Source of the DNA: Bryobacterales bacterium
GTDB taxonomy: Bacteria; Acidobacteriota; Terriglobia; Bryobacterales; Bryobacteraceae
Length of the DNA stretch: 64,000 nucleotides
Reading direction: 5' to 3'
NCBI GenBank assembly: GCA_020846745.1
Contig: JADLDI010000043.1
Span: 26,923-90,922 of the forward strand
Below the pieces are notes generated by a model. The model did not search any database. It saw nothing but the letters and a program-made list of their open reading frames with translations, and had not been told where the DNA came from. Below, piece by piece: positions 1-8,357 of the stretch; within the stretch, counting starts at the first letter, position 1, and every line of letters starts with the position of its first letter. Made by a program: the position numbers and the translations under genes.

Positions 1-473
1 AAAATCACGGCCCGCGGCGTCTCTTCCAGTTTTTCCTGCAGTTTGCGCTGCTTTTGTTCAGAAAGGACGGGCGACACATAATGCGTGCGATAGTTGCGTT
101 CGATGTCGCGGTCGCCGCTCGTGCTGAACTGCAGGTCGATCGAACCGCCGCGCGTGCGGCGAACGTAGCGGGTTTCGCTAGGCTTCAGCCCCTTGTCGCT
201 GGCCCACGCGCGGAAGAACTTCATGGCGAGCGTGATTTTGTTCAGATTCGTCTGGATGACCTGTTCCAAAGGGCCGGCCTGCCCTCTTCGCCAGGCTTCG
301 AGATTCGAATGTTGCAGCCAGCCGATACCGGTCAGCACATCAATGGCGGAGACGTAGTTATGATGGGCGAGCGCCGCTTCTGCGGCCACCGCCACGCGGT
401 GCTCCAACTTCTCCTTAGGCGTATTCAACGAACGGCCGCCGCTTGTCTTCTTTGAATCGATTTCTGTTTCCAT
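1..473 (-). CDS. conserved hypothetical protein, 3' end outside the window
   Basis: An open frame starts at the ATG at 473-471 on the minus strand and runs off the left edge, giving about 157 visible codons. The N-terminus is hydrophilic (METEIDSKKTSGGRSL) and there is no signal peptide. The visible part has a helical stretch ending in VSAIDVLTGIGWLQ, then KITLAMKFFRAWASDKGLKP, then a basic segment YVRRTRGG and ERNYRTHYVSP. This looks like a conserved cytoplasmic family of unknown function known from several phyla; I recognise no catalytic motif. It is read in the same direction as aat, 48 bases downstream of the aat stop, so it may share that transcript. Confidence 0.75.
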   Translation of the reverse strand, partial: METEIDSKKTSGGRSLNTPKEKLEHRVAVAAEAALAHHNYVSAIDVLTGIGWLQHSNLEAWRRGQAGPLEQVIQTNLNKITLAMKFFRAWASDKGLKPSETRYVRRTRGGSIDLQFSTSGDRDIERNYRTHYVSPVLSEQKQRKLQEKLEETPRAVI

Positions 474-522
474 GACGGGCTCCCCTTACGTGTGCGCTTC
501 CTAAAACGCATGATGCCACAGG

Positions 523-1131
523 TCAGGCGCCCACAAACCGGCACGACAGTTTCAATGCCGCCTCCAGGCGCCGCATATACTCGCGTGCCTGGATCTCAAT
601 TGCCCCCAAACTTCGTAAGTGCGGTGTCAGGTACTGCACCTCCAGTAGGTCGAACCCGCGCTCGCGCAGGCGAGTTACTAAGTAGCTTAGGGCGGCCTTC
701 GACATATCCCGCTCGCGGTGAAACTTCGATTCCGCGAAAAACGCGCCGCCGATCTGCACTCCGTAGACGCCGCCCGCCAACCGGTTGTCCATCCAAACCT
801 CCACCGAATGCGCGTGGCCGCGGCGGTGCAGCTCTTCGTAAGTTTCACGGATTTCGTCGGTAATCCAGGTCTCGTGACCATCGCGCTCGCCGCAGGCGCG
901 GATCACATCGCCGAACGCGTCGTCGAAGCTGACCCGGAATCGCGCCTGGCGCAGCGTGCGTGCCAATGACCGCGACACGTGAAATCCGTCGAGCGGAATA
1001 ATCGCCCGCGGATTCGGCGAGTGCCAGGTGACGATACCGAAACCAGGGTTGCCCATCGGGAACAGTCCCTTCGCATAATTCTCCAGCACCATCTCGGGCG
1101 TAACTTCCCGCGTGGCAAACCGTACGTCCAA
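523..1131 (-). CDS. aat: leucyl/phenylalanyl-tRNA--protein transferase
   Basis: This cytoplasmic enzyme transfers Leu or Phe from charged tRNA to N-terminal Arg or Lys of proteins, making them N-degrons for ClpS/ClpAP. The 202-residue product shows the family signature: GLFPMG near residue 20, WHSPNPRAIIP near 36-46, HETWITDEIRETYEELHRRGHAHSVEVW in the middle, and GGVYGVQIGGAFFAESKF followed by a C-terminal EVQYLTPHLRSLGA. It is somewhat shorter than the E. coli protein (about 234), losing only the extremities. The start lies 22 bases after the stop of the last PIG-L gene of the upstream array, so it is probably transcribed with that array, although it has no obvious functional link to it. 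Confidence 0.95.
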   Translation of the reverse strand: MDVRFATREVTPEMVLENYAKGLFPMGNPGFGIVTWHSPNPRAIIPLDGFHVSRSLARTLRQARFRVSFDDAFGDVIRACGERDGHETWITDEIRETYEELHRRGHAHSVEVWMDNRLAGGVYGVQIGGAFFAESKFHRERDMSKAALSYLVTRLRERGFDLLEVQYLTPHLRSLGAIEIQAREYMRRLEAALKLSCRFVGA

Positions 1132-1153
1132 AACTGCTTACCCCAAAACGATC

Positions 1154-2032
1154 TTACTTCGTGCGGAGCGCCGCCGGCACCTGATAATCCCTTCCGGCGT
1201 AGTGCATTTCTTCCGCGGCTTTGTATTGCGTATCTTTGGCGCAAACCGTGCCTAGGCCGCGAACGTTCGTCTCGACCAGTTTGTTCACGCTGGCCTCGTC
1301 AACGCGTTCGAGCAGGGGCAGTTTGCGGTTCGTCTCGTCCAGCCGTTGTTTGATGCGATGCGCCAGGCTGTAGTTGATGGTTTTGAGCGATTGCGCGGCG
1401 CGGATCTTCTTGTCGAGCGTGGCCGCGATGTCTTTCGTCACCGGCTGCGGCACGAACGTGGCGGTGGACTCCGCCTCGCGCCGCCGCGGGTCGAACGGCT
1501 GGGCATAGTAGTAAAGCTCCGGCGTGACGTGTGTCTCGACGCCCACCACGGCCAGCGGCGGCTGGTGATTCTTCAACCCTGCCACGCGGCGCGCTTCTTC
1601 CGCTGCCATGCCCGTGTAATACCGGTCGAGCACCTCGACATATTCGGCGTACGGATTGGGAATGAACATCGCATCGGGCTTATGCACGCGGACGTAGAAC
1701 ATGATGCGGTCGCGTAACTCGGTCGGTGAAACCCCCGCTAACTCACCGGCCCGATAGCCTAGTGAAACTACTTTCTCGATACCCAGGATCTTAGCCGCCG
1801 CTTCGCTTTCCTGCTTCACGCGGCGGGCGGTCTCTTCCGCATCGAGCTGCCACGAGTCTTTGTCGTCGTTGGTGACGCGGATCAGAATCGCCTTGTCGCC
1901 ATTCGCGATCATCCCGGCTAGCGTCCCTCCCGCCGATAGGATGTAATCGGACGCATCGGCCGTCACCACCAGAATCGTCTTCGCCGGCGCCGGCGCGCCG
2001 AGCAACAGCCCCAACACAATCATTCGCAGCAT
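1154..2032 (-). CDS. exported PIG-L-fold protein lacking zinc and catalytic residues (pseudoenzyme)
   Basis: The 292-residue product starts with a signal peptide (MLRMIVLGLLLGAPAPA) and continues with the PIG-L/LmbE N-acetylglucosaminyl deacetylase Rossmann-like fold: ILVVTADASDYILSAGGTLA. In active family members the segment reads AHPDDE; here the ligand His is D26, the base Asp is S28, and only the second Asp (D29) remains. The second His motif (NPDH in the paralogs) is VEVLDR, without His. An in-frame GTG at 2035 overlaps the upstream stop as GTGA; I chose the ATG at 2032, which overlaps as TGATG. It is the last PIG-L gene of a three-gene coupled minus-strand unit. The fold is clear; hydrolase activity is unlikely, and a binding or partner role is inference. 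Confidence 0.85.
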   Translation of the reverse strand: MLRMIVLGLLLGAPAPAKTILVVTADASDYILSAGGTLAGMIANGDKAILIRVTNDDKDSWQLDAEETARRVKQESEAAAKILGIEKVVSLGYRAGELAGVSPTELRDRIMFYVRVHKPDAMFIPNPYAEYVEVLDRYYTGMAAEEARRVAGLKNHQPPLAVVGVETHVTPELYYYAQPFDPRRREAESTATFVPQPVTKDIAATLDKKIRAAQSLKTINYSLAHRIKQRLDETNRKLPLLERVDEASVNKLVETNVRGLGTVCAKDTQYKAAEEMHYAGRDYQVPAALRTK

Positions 2033-2928
2033 CACTTCTTCACCACGTTCGCTTCCAAATAGCCTTTCAATCCGGGCACATGATCGAACTCATTCCAGAA
2101 CCAGTAGACCTCGGCGTATTTCACGCCGTTCTCCGTTCCCCGCTTGCGCGAAATCCAGTTCATGTACCATTCCTCGATAATCACCGCCGCTTCCTGATCG
2201 GTTTTGCCGTCCAATTCGGGAATCGTCAGCCCCTGCTTTTCTAACTGCGCCCGGACGCTGCGCGCCATGCCGGGATGCGCATATACGTTGCGGTGCGTCG
2301 AGTAAGCCTTCTCTTTTTTCTGCACCTGGCTTTCCGATAACTCCACCGCGCAGTTCGCATGATGCCCACGCCCGTAATCGACCCGAGCCTTCAGAAACAT
2401 ATACGACACCCGGTGCGGTTTAAGACCGACCGCGAAGTGTTCCGGGTGAACGTTCTCAAGCCCGGCCATCCACACCGCTTCAGCCGACGCCCGCGCCACC
2501 TTGCGATGGTCCGGATTGCGGTCGTAGTGCGCCCACGGATCGTGCCCTAGCACCAGGTCCGGCTTATGCTTCCGGATCAGCAGGATCAACTGCGCACGCA
2601 GTTCCTCGAGCGGCGCCGCGTCCATATAGTCGTTTCGCCAGCCGAGCGAATACACGCCTTTTATCCCCAACACCGCGGTTGCGGCTTCGCTTTCCCGCAG
2701 GTTGATCATGTCGTTGTGCGGATAGCCGGACGACCCGTCTTTTTCGTCGTTAGACGACCGTACGTACCAGCCCTGCCACCCCGCTTCGGTCAGCTTCGCG
2801 ATCAGCCCACCCATACCGTAATCGGTGGTGTGGTCGTCATGATGCGGCTGCAGCACCATAAAGGTCTTGCCCGGCGGCAATTGCGCCAACGGCAGTGCCG
2901 CGGCCAGCGCCAACACCGCCGCCATCAT
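2032..2928 (-). CDS. exported PIG-L family deacetylase with HHDDH active-site variant
   Basis: PIG-L/LmbE proteins are zinc-dependent hydrolases that remove N-acetyl groups from amino sugars and related glycosides. This 298-residue protein has a signal peptide (MMAAVLALAAALPLAQ), then FMVLQPHHDDHTTDYGMGG, which keeps the ligand His and the Asp-Asp pair of the usual AHPDDE motif, with P replaced by H and E by H. The second metal motif DRNPDHRKV is intact. The start at 2928 overlaps the stop of the preceding gene as ATGA, which fixes it against a longer upstream frame; its own stop overlaps the next gene. It is probably active in the periplasm or outside the cell; the substrate is unknown. Confidence 0.88.
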   Translation of the reverse strand: MMAAVLALAAALPLAQLPPGKTFMVLQPHHDDHTTDYGMGGLIAKLTEAGWQGWYVRSSNDEKDGSSGYPHNDMINLRESEAATAVLGIKGVYSLGWRNDYMDAAPLEELRAQLILLIRKHKPDLVLGHDPWAHYDRNPDHRKVARASAEAVWMAGLENVHPEHFAVGLKPHRVSYMFLKARVDYGRGHHANCAVELSESQVQKKEKAYSTHRNVYAHPGMARSVRAQLEKQGLTIPELDGKTDQEAAVIIEEWYMNWISRKRGTENGVKYAEVYWFWNEFDHVPGLKGYLEANVVKK

Positions 2929-3683
2929 GGCAACACCGCCTTCAGCCCCGGCACAAAGTCCCACTCACCGCGATAGAACATCTTCTCCACGCCATATTCA
3001 GCGGCGGGCAGCGTAGGCGGGTCGGGTGCCTTGCCGCGAACGTTCGTGTGCGCCCACCAAGCCAGGCCTTTCTTCTTCAGTTGCGAATCGGTCAGCTTCA
3101 CGCTGAAGTTCGGCGTGTGCCCAAGGCCATAATCGTCGCGCTGGCCGTAGTACACGTGCGGCACACGATATGGCTTCAGCCCCAGTTCCGCATGCTCCGG
3201 ATTGACGTTCGCCAAACCGGACAGCCAAAGCGCCTCGCCAATGGCGCGGCCCACTTTCCGATGGTCCGGATTGCGATCGTAGTGGCCCCACGGGTTGTAC
3301 GTCATCACGACATCCGGCCGAAACTTCCTCAGCAGCAATATGTAGTGTGCGCGCACTTCCTTCAGCGGCACCGAATCCATGTGATCGTTTCGCCAGTTCA
3401 GGCTGATCACGTCTTTCAACCCGATATGAGCCGCCGCTGCCCGCGCTTCTTTCAGATTGACTTGATCGCCGCCGCCCCAGCCGAGTTTCAGGTTGCTGTC
3501 CTTTTCGTCGTTGGTCGTACGGACGAAATATCCGGTCCAGCCCTCCTCCACCAGCTTTGACGCGAAGCCTGAAAAGCCCCACCACCACGTGTGGTCGTCA
3601 TGGTGGGCCATGATGATCAAAAACGTCTTCGACGGCGGCTGTTGGGCGGCCGTTGTCGCCACCAGCAGGAACAGCAGTCCCAT
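2925..3683 (-). CDS. exported PIG-L family deacetylase with HHDDH active-site variant
   Basis: First gene of the minus-strand half of the array, 252 residues. A signal peptide (MGLLFLLVATTAAQ) leads into LIIMAHHDDHTWWWGFSG; H27, D29 and D30 occupy the positions of the ligand His, catalytic Asp and ligand Asp of the family, and H141 in DRNPDHRKVGRA supplies the second His. A longer frame begins at 3779, but it would put a charged 32-residue leader before the signal peptide and run into the divergent gene, so I start at 3683. Only 25 bases separate this start from the divergent PIG-L gene at 3709, so both promoters must overlap the opposing coding regions or a shared core. Paralogous to its downstream neighbour. 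Confidence 0.88.
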   Translation of the reverse strand: MGLLFLLVATTAAQQPPSKTFLIIMAHHDDHTWWWGFSGFASKLVEEGWTGYFVRTTNDEKDSNLKLGWGGGDQVNLKEARAAAAHIGLKDVISLNWRNDHMDSVPLKEVRAHYILLLRKFRPDVVMTYNPWGHYDRNPDHRKVGRAIGEALWLSGLANVNPEHAELGLKPYRVPHVYYGQRDDYGLGHTPNFSVKLTDSQLKKKGLAWWAHTNVRGKAPDPPTLPAAEYGVEKMFYRGEWDFVPGLKAVLP

Positions 3684-3708
3684 CGCATGATAAACTGTCC
3701 GCTTTCCA

Positions 3709-4512
3709 ATGCGGTTTTTGTTTGCTTTGCTCTTGGTCACGTCTTTGTTCGCACAGGATCGCCGCATACTCGTCGTCACGGCGTCATCCGGCGATTATAT
3801 CTTTGGTGCGGGCGGAACGCTTGCCAAATTCATCCGTGACGGTTGGCGGGTGGACGTCGCGCAGTTCGGAAACGACGAAAAACAGTCGCTCGGCTTGACT
3901 CAGGCGCAGACTCGTCTGGCCAATGTTCAGGAGGGTAAAGCGGCCGCGAAACTGCTGGGCGTCAAAGATACCGTCAACATGGATTTCAAATCCGGCGAGA
4001 TCGCCTACGTTTCGACCACTGAGATGCGCAACCAGTTGTTCGCGCTCATCCGTGGGATCAGGCCGCAGATAATCTTCATCCCCGACCCTTACGTGCACTA
4101 CCAAAACGATAGCGACCTGATCACTGTCGGCCGCATGGCCGAAGAGGCGTGGGGCTATTCGAGTGGTTCGATGTTCGGCAACGAACTGACACGCATGGGG
4201 CTGAAGCCGTACGGCGCACCCGAGGTCTTCTTCTACGCGCCTTACCGGCCATACCGCAAGGGCGAAGGCGGTGCGGGCCGCGCGAAATTCGTGGCCATTG
4301 ATGTTGCCGAAACAATGGAGCATAAGTTGGGTGCGCTCGAGTTGCTGCTCACTCACAACCGGACCTGGGTGGCCAATCGTACCCAGCTACAGCCCGATCA
4401 GAGCGTATCCGCTTACGTTCGCGCTTTTGCCACAGAGATGGCTAAAAAAATCGGTGCCAGGCACGGGTTTCAATTTGGAGAGGAGTTTAACCATGTCGGT
4501 CCGCGCCGCTAG
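3709..4512 (+). CDS. exported PIG-L-fold protein lacking zinc and catalytic residues (pseudoenzyme)
   Basis: This 267-residue protein begins with a signal peptide (MRFLFALLLVTSLFAQ) and the PIG-L fold strand ILVVTASSGDYIFGAGGTLA. The positions of the family's ligand His, catalytic Asp and ligand Asp are S26, G28 and D29, so only the last is kept; the second His motif reads NDSDLITV. It shares with the next gene and with the gene at 1154-2032 the features FIPDPY, an AEE segment and a C-terminal GEEFNH-like motif, so the three form one sub-lineage rather than random decay. No strong Shine-Dalgarno sequence is visible. It overlaps the next gene by 20 bases. A structural or carbohydrate-binding role is possible but not shown. 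Confidence 0.85.
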   Translation: MRFLFALLLVTSLFAQDRRILVVTASSGDYIFGAGGTLAKFIRDGWRVDVAQFGNDEKQSLGLTQAQTRLANVQEGKAAAKLLGVKDTVNMDFKSGEIAYVSTTEMRNQLFALIRGIRPQIIFIPDPYVHYQNDSDLITVGRMAEEAWGYSSGSMFGNELTRMGLKPYGAPEVFFYAPYRPYRKGEGGAGRAKFVAIDVAETMEHKLGALELLLTHNRTWVANRTQLQPDQSVSAYVRAFATEMAKKIGARHGFQFGEEFNHVGPRR

Positions 4513-5347
4513 CCTGTTTCTCGGATGCGCGCTGTTCGCGGCCGCCCAGACACCCGGACCTGTCTTGGTGATCACTGCCTCAGCCCGCGATTGCATTATG
4601 GGAGCCGGCGGCACGCTCGCCAACATGGCCCAGGAAGGCCGCGCGATCTACGTGGCCGTGATGACGAACGAAGAGAAGTCGTCAGTCGGGAAAGTTCCGG
4701 CCGATACTCGCATCGCCAACAACAGCGAAAGCGAGGCGGCCTTGAAGTTGTTAGGCGTCAAAGAAGTCATCAATCTAGGGCACAAGGCCGGCGAGTTAGG
4801 GTATATCTCCTCGAGCGAACTGCGCAATCAGGTGATGACGCTCACCCGTCTGTACAAGCCCGAAATCATGTTCTTCCCGGACTGGTACACACACTACCTC
4901 GGCGACCTCGACATCTGGTACACCGGCCACATGGCCGAAGAATCCCCCTATGGCGGTGGCAGCCTGTTTCTGCAGGAAATGACTTACCTCGGTCATCCCG
5001 GCGCCGCGGCTCGCCAGTATTACTTCTTCTCGCCCTACCGCCCCTACCGCGACAAAGAGGGCGGTGAGGGCAACGCCACCATGAAGCAGGTGGATGTTTC
5101 CGCGGCCATGGATAAGAAGATGACCGCTTTGGGCATGCTGAAAACCTCCAATGCCGCGTGGGCCGGCGAGTTGCGCGCGCGTTCCGGCCGCACGTTCCAG
5201 GACGAAAACTTCGTCAGCGCCTTTGCGAAAGAAATGGCGGAGACCATCGGCGCGAAGCACGGCATGCGCTTCGCGGAAGAGTTCAATCACCTGCGGCCCG
5301 TGCCCGGCCTGCCTGCGCACGTCCTCGAACACGCCCGAAAGAAGTGA
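4493..5347 (+). CDS. exported PIG-L-fold protein lacking zinc and catalytic residues (pseudoenzyme)
   Basis: The 284-residue product has a signal peptide (MSVRAASLFLGCALFAAAQ) and the PIG-L strand VLVITASARDCIMGAGGTLA; S30, R32 and D33 sit where active enzymes have His, Asp and Asp, and GDLDIWYTG replaces the NPDH motif. YFFSPYRPYR, DKKMTALGMLKTSN and RFAEEFNH match the preceding gene closely, indicating tandem duplication. The start at 4493 is supported by a strong GGAGAGGAG sequence 7 bases upstream, inside the 3' end of the previous gene; the same frame is open further upstream but lacks a signal peptide there. This closes the five-gene divergent array. Confidence 0.86.
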   Translation: MSVRAASLFLGCALFAAAQTPGPVLVITASARDCIMGAGGTLANMAQEGRAIYVAVMTNEEKSSVGKVPADTRIANNSESEAALKLLGVKEVINLGHKAGELGYISSSELRNQVMTLTRLYKPEIMFFPDWYTHYLGDLDIWYTGHMAEESPYGGGSLFLQEMTYLGHPGAAARQYYFFSPYRPYRDKEGGEGNATMKQVDVSAAMDKKMTALGMLKTSNAAWAGELRARSGRTFQDENFVSAFAKEMAETIGAKHGMRFAEEFNHLRPVPGLPAHVLEHARKK

Positions 5348-5444
5348 CCTGAAAGGAACGGCGAATCCCAACGGGTTATCGCCGCCGCCACGACGCAAAC
5401 CGCATTCACTGTAAATGACGTCGCATGCCGGTTAAACTGATTCC

Positions 5445-6680
5445 GTGGCAATCACTCGTCGAAATCTGATTCTCGGTGCTCCCTTCGTTGTGGCGGCGGC
5501 CGCGCCCGCGGATGCAGTCCGCTTCGGTTGGATCGGCGTCGGCAACCGTGGTACGTCGCTGTTGCGCGCAGGGCTTGGAGTCGGAGCGATTGAGGTCACC
5601 GCGGTGTGCGACCTCGATCCGCAGAAGACCGGGCGCGCCGTCGACTTCGTCCAAACCGCCCGCTCCCGCAAACCTGCGGTCGTTACGGGAGGTCCCGATG
5701 AGTACAAGCGCCTGCTCGACCGTAAAGATGTCGATGCTGTGCTGATCGCGACCCCCATGCAGGAGCACGCCCGCATGGCGATTGACGCCCTGAAGGCCGG
5801 CAAGCATGTGATCAGCGAAGTACCCGCCGCTCTCACTGTTCAGGAATGTTGGGACCTCGTGCGTGCCGCCAAAGCGTCAAAGGCCACCTACATGATGGCC
5901 GAAAACGTCTGCTACTACGAAACCAACATGGCCGTGCTCAACATGGTCAAGCAAGGCCTGTTCGGCGAACTGACGTACGGAGAGTGCGGCTATGTTCACG
6001 ACACGCGCTACCTGCAGTACACGCCTGAGGGCAAACTTACCTGGCGCGGCGAGCGTCTCAACCAGCCCGGCAATCGCTACCCGACCCACGCCATCGGCCC
6101 GGTTTCCCATTGGATGGACATCAATCGCAGCGATCGCTTCGTCTCCATCGCTTCCCAATCCAGCCGCGCCGCGGGTTTGGCCGACTATGTGAAGAAGAAG
6201 TTCGGCGCTGACTCTCCGCTGATGAAGATGCCGATGGCCGGCGACTCGAACATCTCTCTGCTTCGCACAGAAAAAGGCCGCCTCATCGAACTCCGTTACG
6301 ACACCACTTCCCCACGGCCTCACCCCAGCACCACCTATCACAACTTACAGGGCACCCAAGGCTCCTACCGCGACGAAGAGAATCGACAGGACATCTGGCT
6401 CGAATCGCGGTCGCCCAAGGTTGAATGGGAAGACTTTAAGAAGTATCTGGCCGAGTTCCAGCATCCGCTCTGGAAGAAGCAGACCGGCGATCAGTACACC
6501 ATGCACCGCGGCGCCGACCAGTTGATGCTCCGCGACTTCGCCAACGTCTTCCAGGAGAAACGCGAAAGCCCCGTTACTGTGCTCGATGCCGCAGCCTGGA
6601 GCGCCATCCTCGAGCTATCCGCCACGAGCGTTGAAGCCGGCGGAGCGCCGCAGCAATTCCCGGACTTCGCACGTGCCTAA
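5445..6680 (+). CDS. Tat-exported Gfo/Idh/MocA family oxidoreductase
   Basis: The family comprises NAD(P)-dependent oxidoreductases acting mostly on sugars and inositols. The 411-residue product starts at a GTG with a twin-arginine leader (TRRNLILGAPFVVAAAAPADA), then the dinucleotide fold VRFGWIGVGNRGTSLL, a KHVISEVPAA strand with the conserved EVP-type lysine region, and a C-terminal substrate domain with MAENVCYYETN and NRYPTHAIGPVSHWMDI, which carries the usual central histidine. A Tat signal implies export in folded form with bound cofactor, as known for glucose-fructose oxidoreductase. It follows the PIG-L pair by 97 bases on the same strand and may be co-transcribed with it. Substrate not identifiable. 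Confidence 0.88.
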   Translation: MAITRRNLILGAPFVVAAAAPADAVRFGWIGVGNRGTSLLRAGLGVGAIEVTAVCDLDPQKTGRAVDFVQTARSRKPAVVTGGPDEYKRLLDRKDVDAVLIATPMQEHARMAIDALKAGKHVISEVPAALTVQECWDLVRAAKASKATYMMAENVCYYETNMAVLNMVKQGLFGELTYGECGYVHDTRYLQYTPEGKLTWRGERLNQPGNRYPTHAIGPVSHWMDINRSDRFVSIASQSSRAAGLADYVKKKFGADSPLMKMPMAGDSNISLLRTEKGRLIELRYDTTSPRPHPSTTYHNLQGTQGSYRDEENRQDIWLESRSPKVEWEDFKKYLAEFQHPLWKKQTGDQYTMHRGADQLMLRDFANVFQEKRESPVTVLDAAAWSAILELSATSVEAGGAPQQFPDFARA

Positions 6681-6693
6681 GCGGGATCACGCC

Positions 6694-6747
6694 ATGACCA
6701 GACGCGAATGTGTCCAAACGGGTGGCGCCGCCCTTCAGTTCACGTAA
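6694..6747 (+). pseudogene. orphan Tat-signal stub of a lost exported protein
   Basis: A 17-codon frame encodes MTRRECVQTGGAALQFT and then a TAA. The TRRE...TGGAAL pattern is exactly the beginning of the twin-arginine leaders seen on other genes of this window (for example MTRRTLIGAAGALA at 24946 and MTRRELLVGLGG at 56836), but nothing follows it. It sits 13 bases after the stop of the Gfo/Idh gene and 35 bases before the next start. I read it as the 5' stump left by deletion of a gene coding for a Tat-exported protein; a functional micropeptide is possible but less likely. Confidence 0.5.
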
Positions 6748-6782
6748 GCCCCGATAGGCCGCTGATCTAAAATTGAAGTGCC

Positions 6783-8357
6783 ATGGCCCCCCTCGCATGG
6801 GTCCTTCTGCTTGCCGCCGCGCTTCCGCAACCGCGCCTGCTGTGGGACGGTCCTGGCGCTACCCACCTCGGTTCCCCTTCACCCGACGGCCGCTACCTGA
6901 CAGGCGTCGACCCTGACAGCGGCGATCTCATCCTGCGCGACCTTGCCTCTCAATCCACCCGCAAACTTACCGGCAAACCGGTTCGATCGCGAGAGTTTGC
7001 CTATTTCTCCGTCGTCTCCCGCGACTCGCGCACCGTTGCCTACGCCTGGTTCAACACCGAAGGCTTTTACGAGCTCCGTATCATCCCCATAAACGGCGGG
7101 GCGCCACGCACCCTTTATCGCAACGAAGAAGCAGGGTTCGTCCAACCCACGGCCTTTTCGCACGACGGCAAGTCGATCGTCACCCTTTTATTTCGCCGCG
7201 ATAACATCAGCCAGATCGCGCTCATCGACAGCGCCACCGGCGCCGCCAAGATCCTCAAGTCGCTTAACTGGATCTATCCCAAGCGCATGGATATCTCCCC
7301 CGACGGCCGCACGCTTGTCTACGACAGCTTCTCGCGCGATGGCGCGGCCGACCGCGACATCTACCTTCTGTCGCTCGATGGTGCGCGCGAAATCAAACTA
7401 ACCACCGGTCCGGCAGAAGATGTTTTTCCTTTGTTCGACCTGACTGGCAAGAGAGTCTTCTTCTCGTCCGACCGATCCGGCGCCCCCGCCCTGTTTTCTA
7501 CAACGATCCACGACCCGCAACCCGTCCTTGTTCTCGACAAACTTGGCCGCTTCCTGCCGCTTGCCATCCGCACACCAGGCGACCTCGTCTACGCAACACG
7601 CACTGGTGGCTCACATATCTACCAGGCCACGCTCGACACCGCCGCCCGTCGCCTCACGGAACTCCCCCAGGCCGTTGGCGAAGGCTGGTCGCCCGTCTGG
7701 TCGCCCGATGGGCGAACGCTCGCCTGGCTGGGCCGCCGCGCCGGAGAAAACTTCGGGACCGATTCCCGCTTCGTCGCCACGCGCGACACCTCTACCGGCG
7801 CAAACAAGATCTACGACACGCACCTGGCCCACATGGAGCGCCTGGCGTTCCGCAACGCCGGCCTGCTCATCAGCGGTAGCGACGGCAAGGGTCGCGGCGG
7901 CCTGTTCCAACTCGACCCTGCTAACGACACCGCGCGCCCGCTCACTCGCGACCATGCCGCGCCACACCGCGGCTTCCCCGCTGCGGGACCATTCTGGGCC
8001 AACGGCAATCAAATCTTCAAAGGTGACCAGCCGGTCTTTACCCTCCCCGCCGAAATTCTTACGCTTGCCGTTTCCGCAAAAAACCGCATCGCCGCCGCTA
8101 CCGGCAAAGGGCTCTATGTCGACGCCAAACCCATCCTCACATCACCGGTGAACGCCGTTATATGGCACCCCGATAATGAGCACCTGCTTTACTCAGGCCA
8201 CGATGGTCTTTTCCTCCTCCACCTGCCATCGTTAACCGCAACCAGGCTTCTCCAAACCACCGACCCCGTGGATAGCCTCACCCTCCATCCCGACGGCCGC
8301 CAGCTACTGTTTGCCTCCGGCCGCGCGCGCACGCAAATCTGGGCCGTCCAACCATGA
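6783..8357 (+). CDS. exported TolB/PD40-like beta-propeller protein
   Basis: The 524-residue product starts with a short signal peptide (MAPLAWVLLLAAALPQ) and consists of repeated propeller blades with the PD40 signature: GSPSPDGRYLTGVD, TAFSHDGKSIVTL, MDISPDGRTLVYDS, VWSPDGRTLAWLG and LHPDGRQLLFASG at the C-terminus. There is no peptidase or kinase domain attached, so a scaffold or ligand-binding role in the periplasm is the most one can say. Its stop overlaps the start of the MauG-like gene (ATGA, 8354-8357), which indicates translational coupling and makes an accessory role to that haem protein plausible (inference). Confidence 0.82.
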   Translation: MAPLAWVLLLAAALPQPRLLWDGPGATHLGSPSPDGRYLTGVDPDSGDLILRDLASQSTRKLTGKPVRSREFAYFSVVSRDSRTVAYAWFNTEGFYELRIIPINGGAPRTLYRNEEAGFVQPTAFSHDGKSIVTLLFRRDNISQIALIDSATGAAKILKSLNWIYPKRMDISPDGRTLVYDSFSRDGAADRDIYLLSLDGAREIKLTTGPAEDVFPLFDLTGKRVFFSSDRSGAPALFSTTIHDPQPVLVLDKLGRFLPLAIRTPGDLVYATRTGGSHIYQATLDTAARRLTELPQAVGEGWSPVWSPDGRTLAWLGRRAGENFGTDSRFVATRDTSTGANKIYDTHLAHMERLAFRNAGLLISGSDGKGRGGLFQLDPANDTARPLTRDHAAPHRGFPAAGPFWANGNQIFKGDQPVFTLPAEILTLAVSAKNRIAAATGKGLYVDAKPILTSPVNAVIWHPDNEHLLYSGHDGLFLLHLPSLTATRLLQTTDPVDSLTLHPDGRQLLFASGRARTQIWAVQP

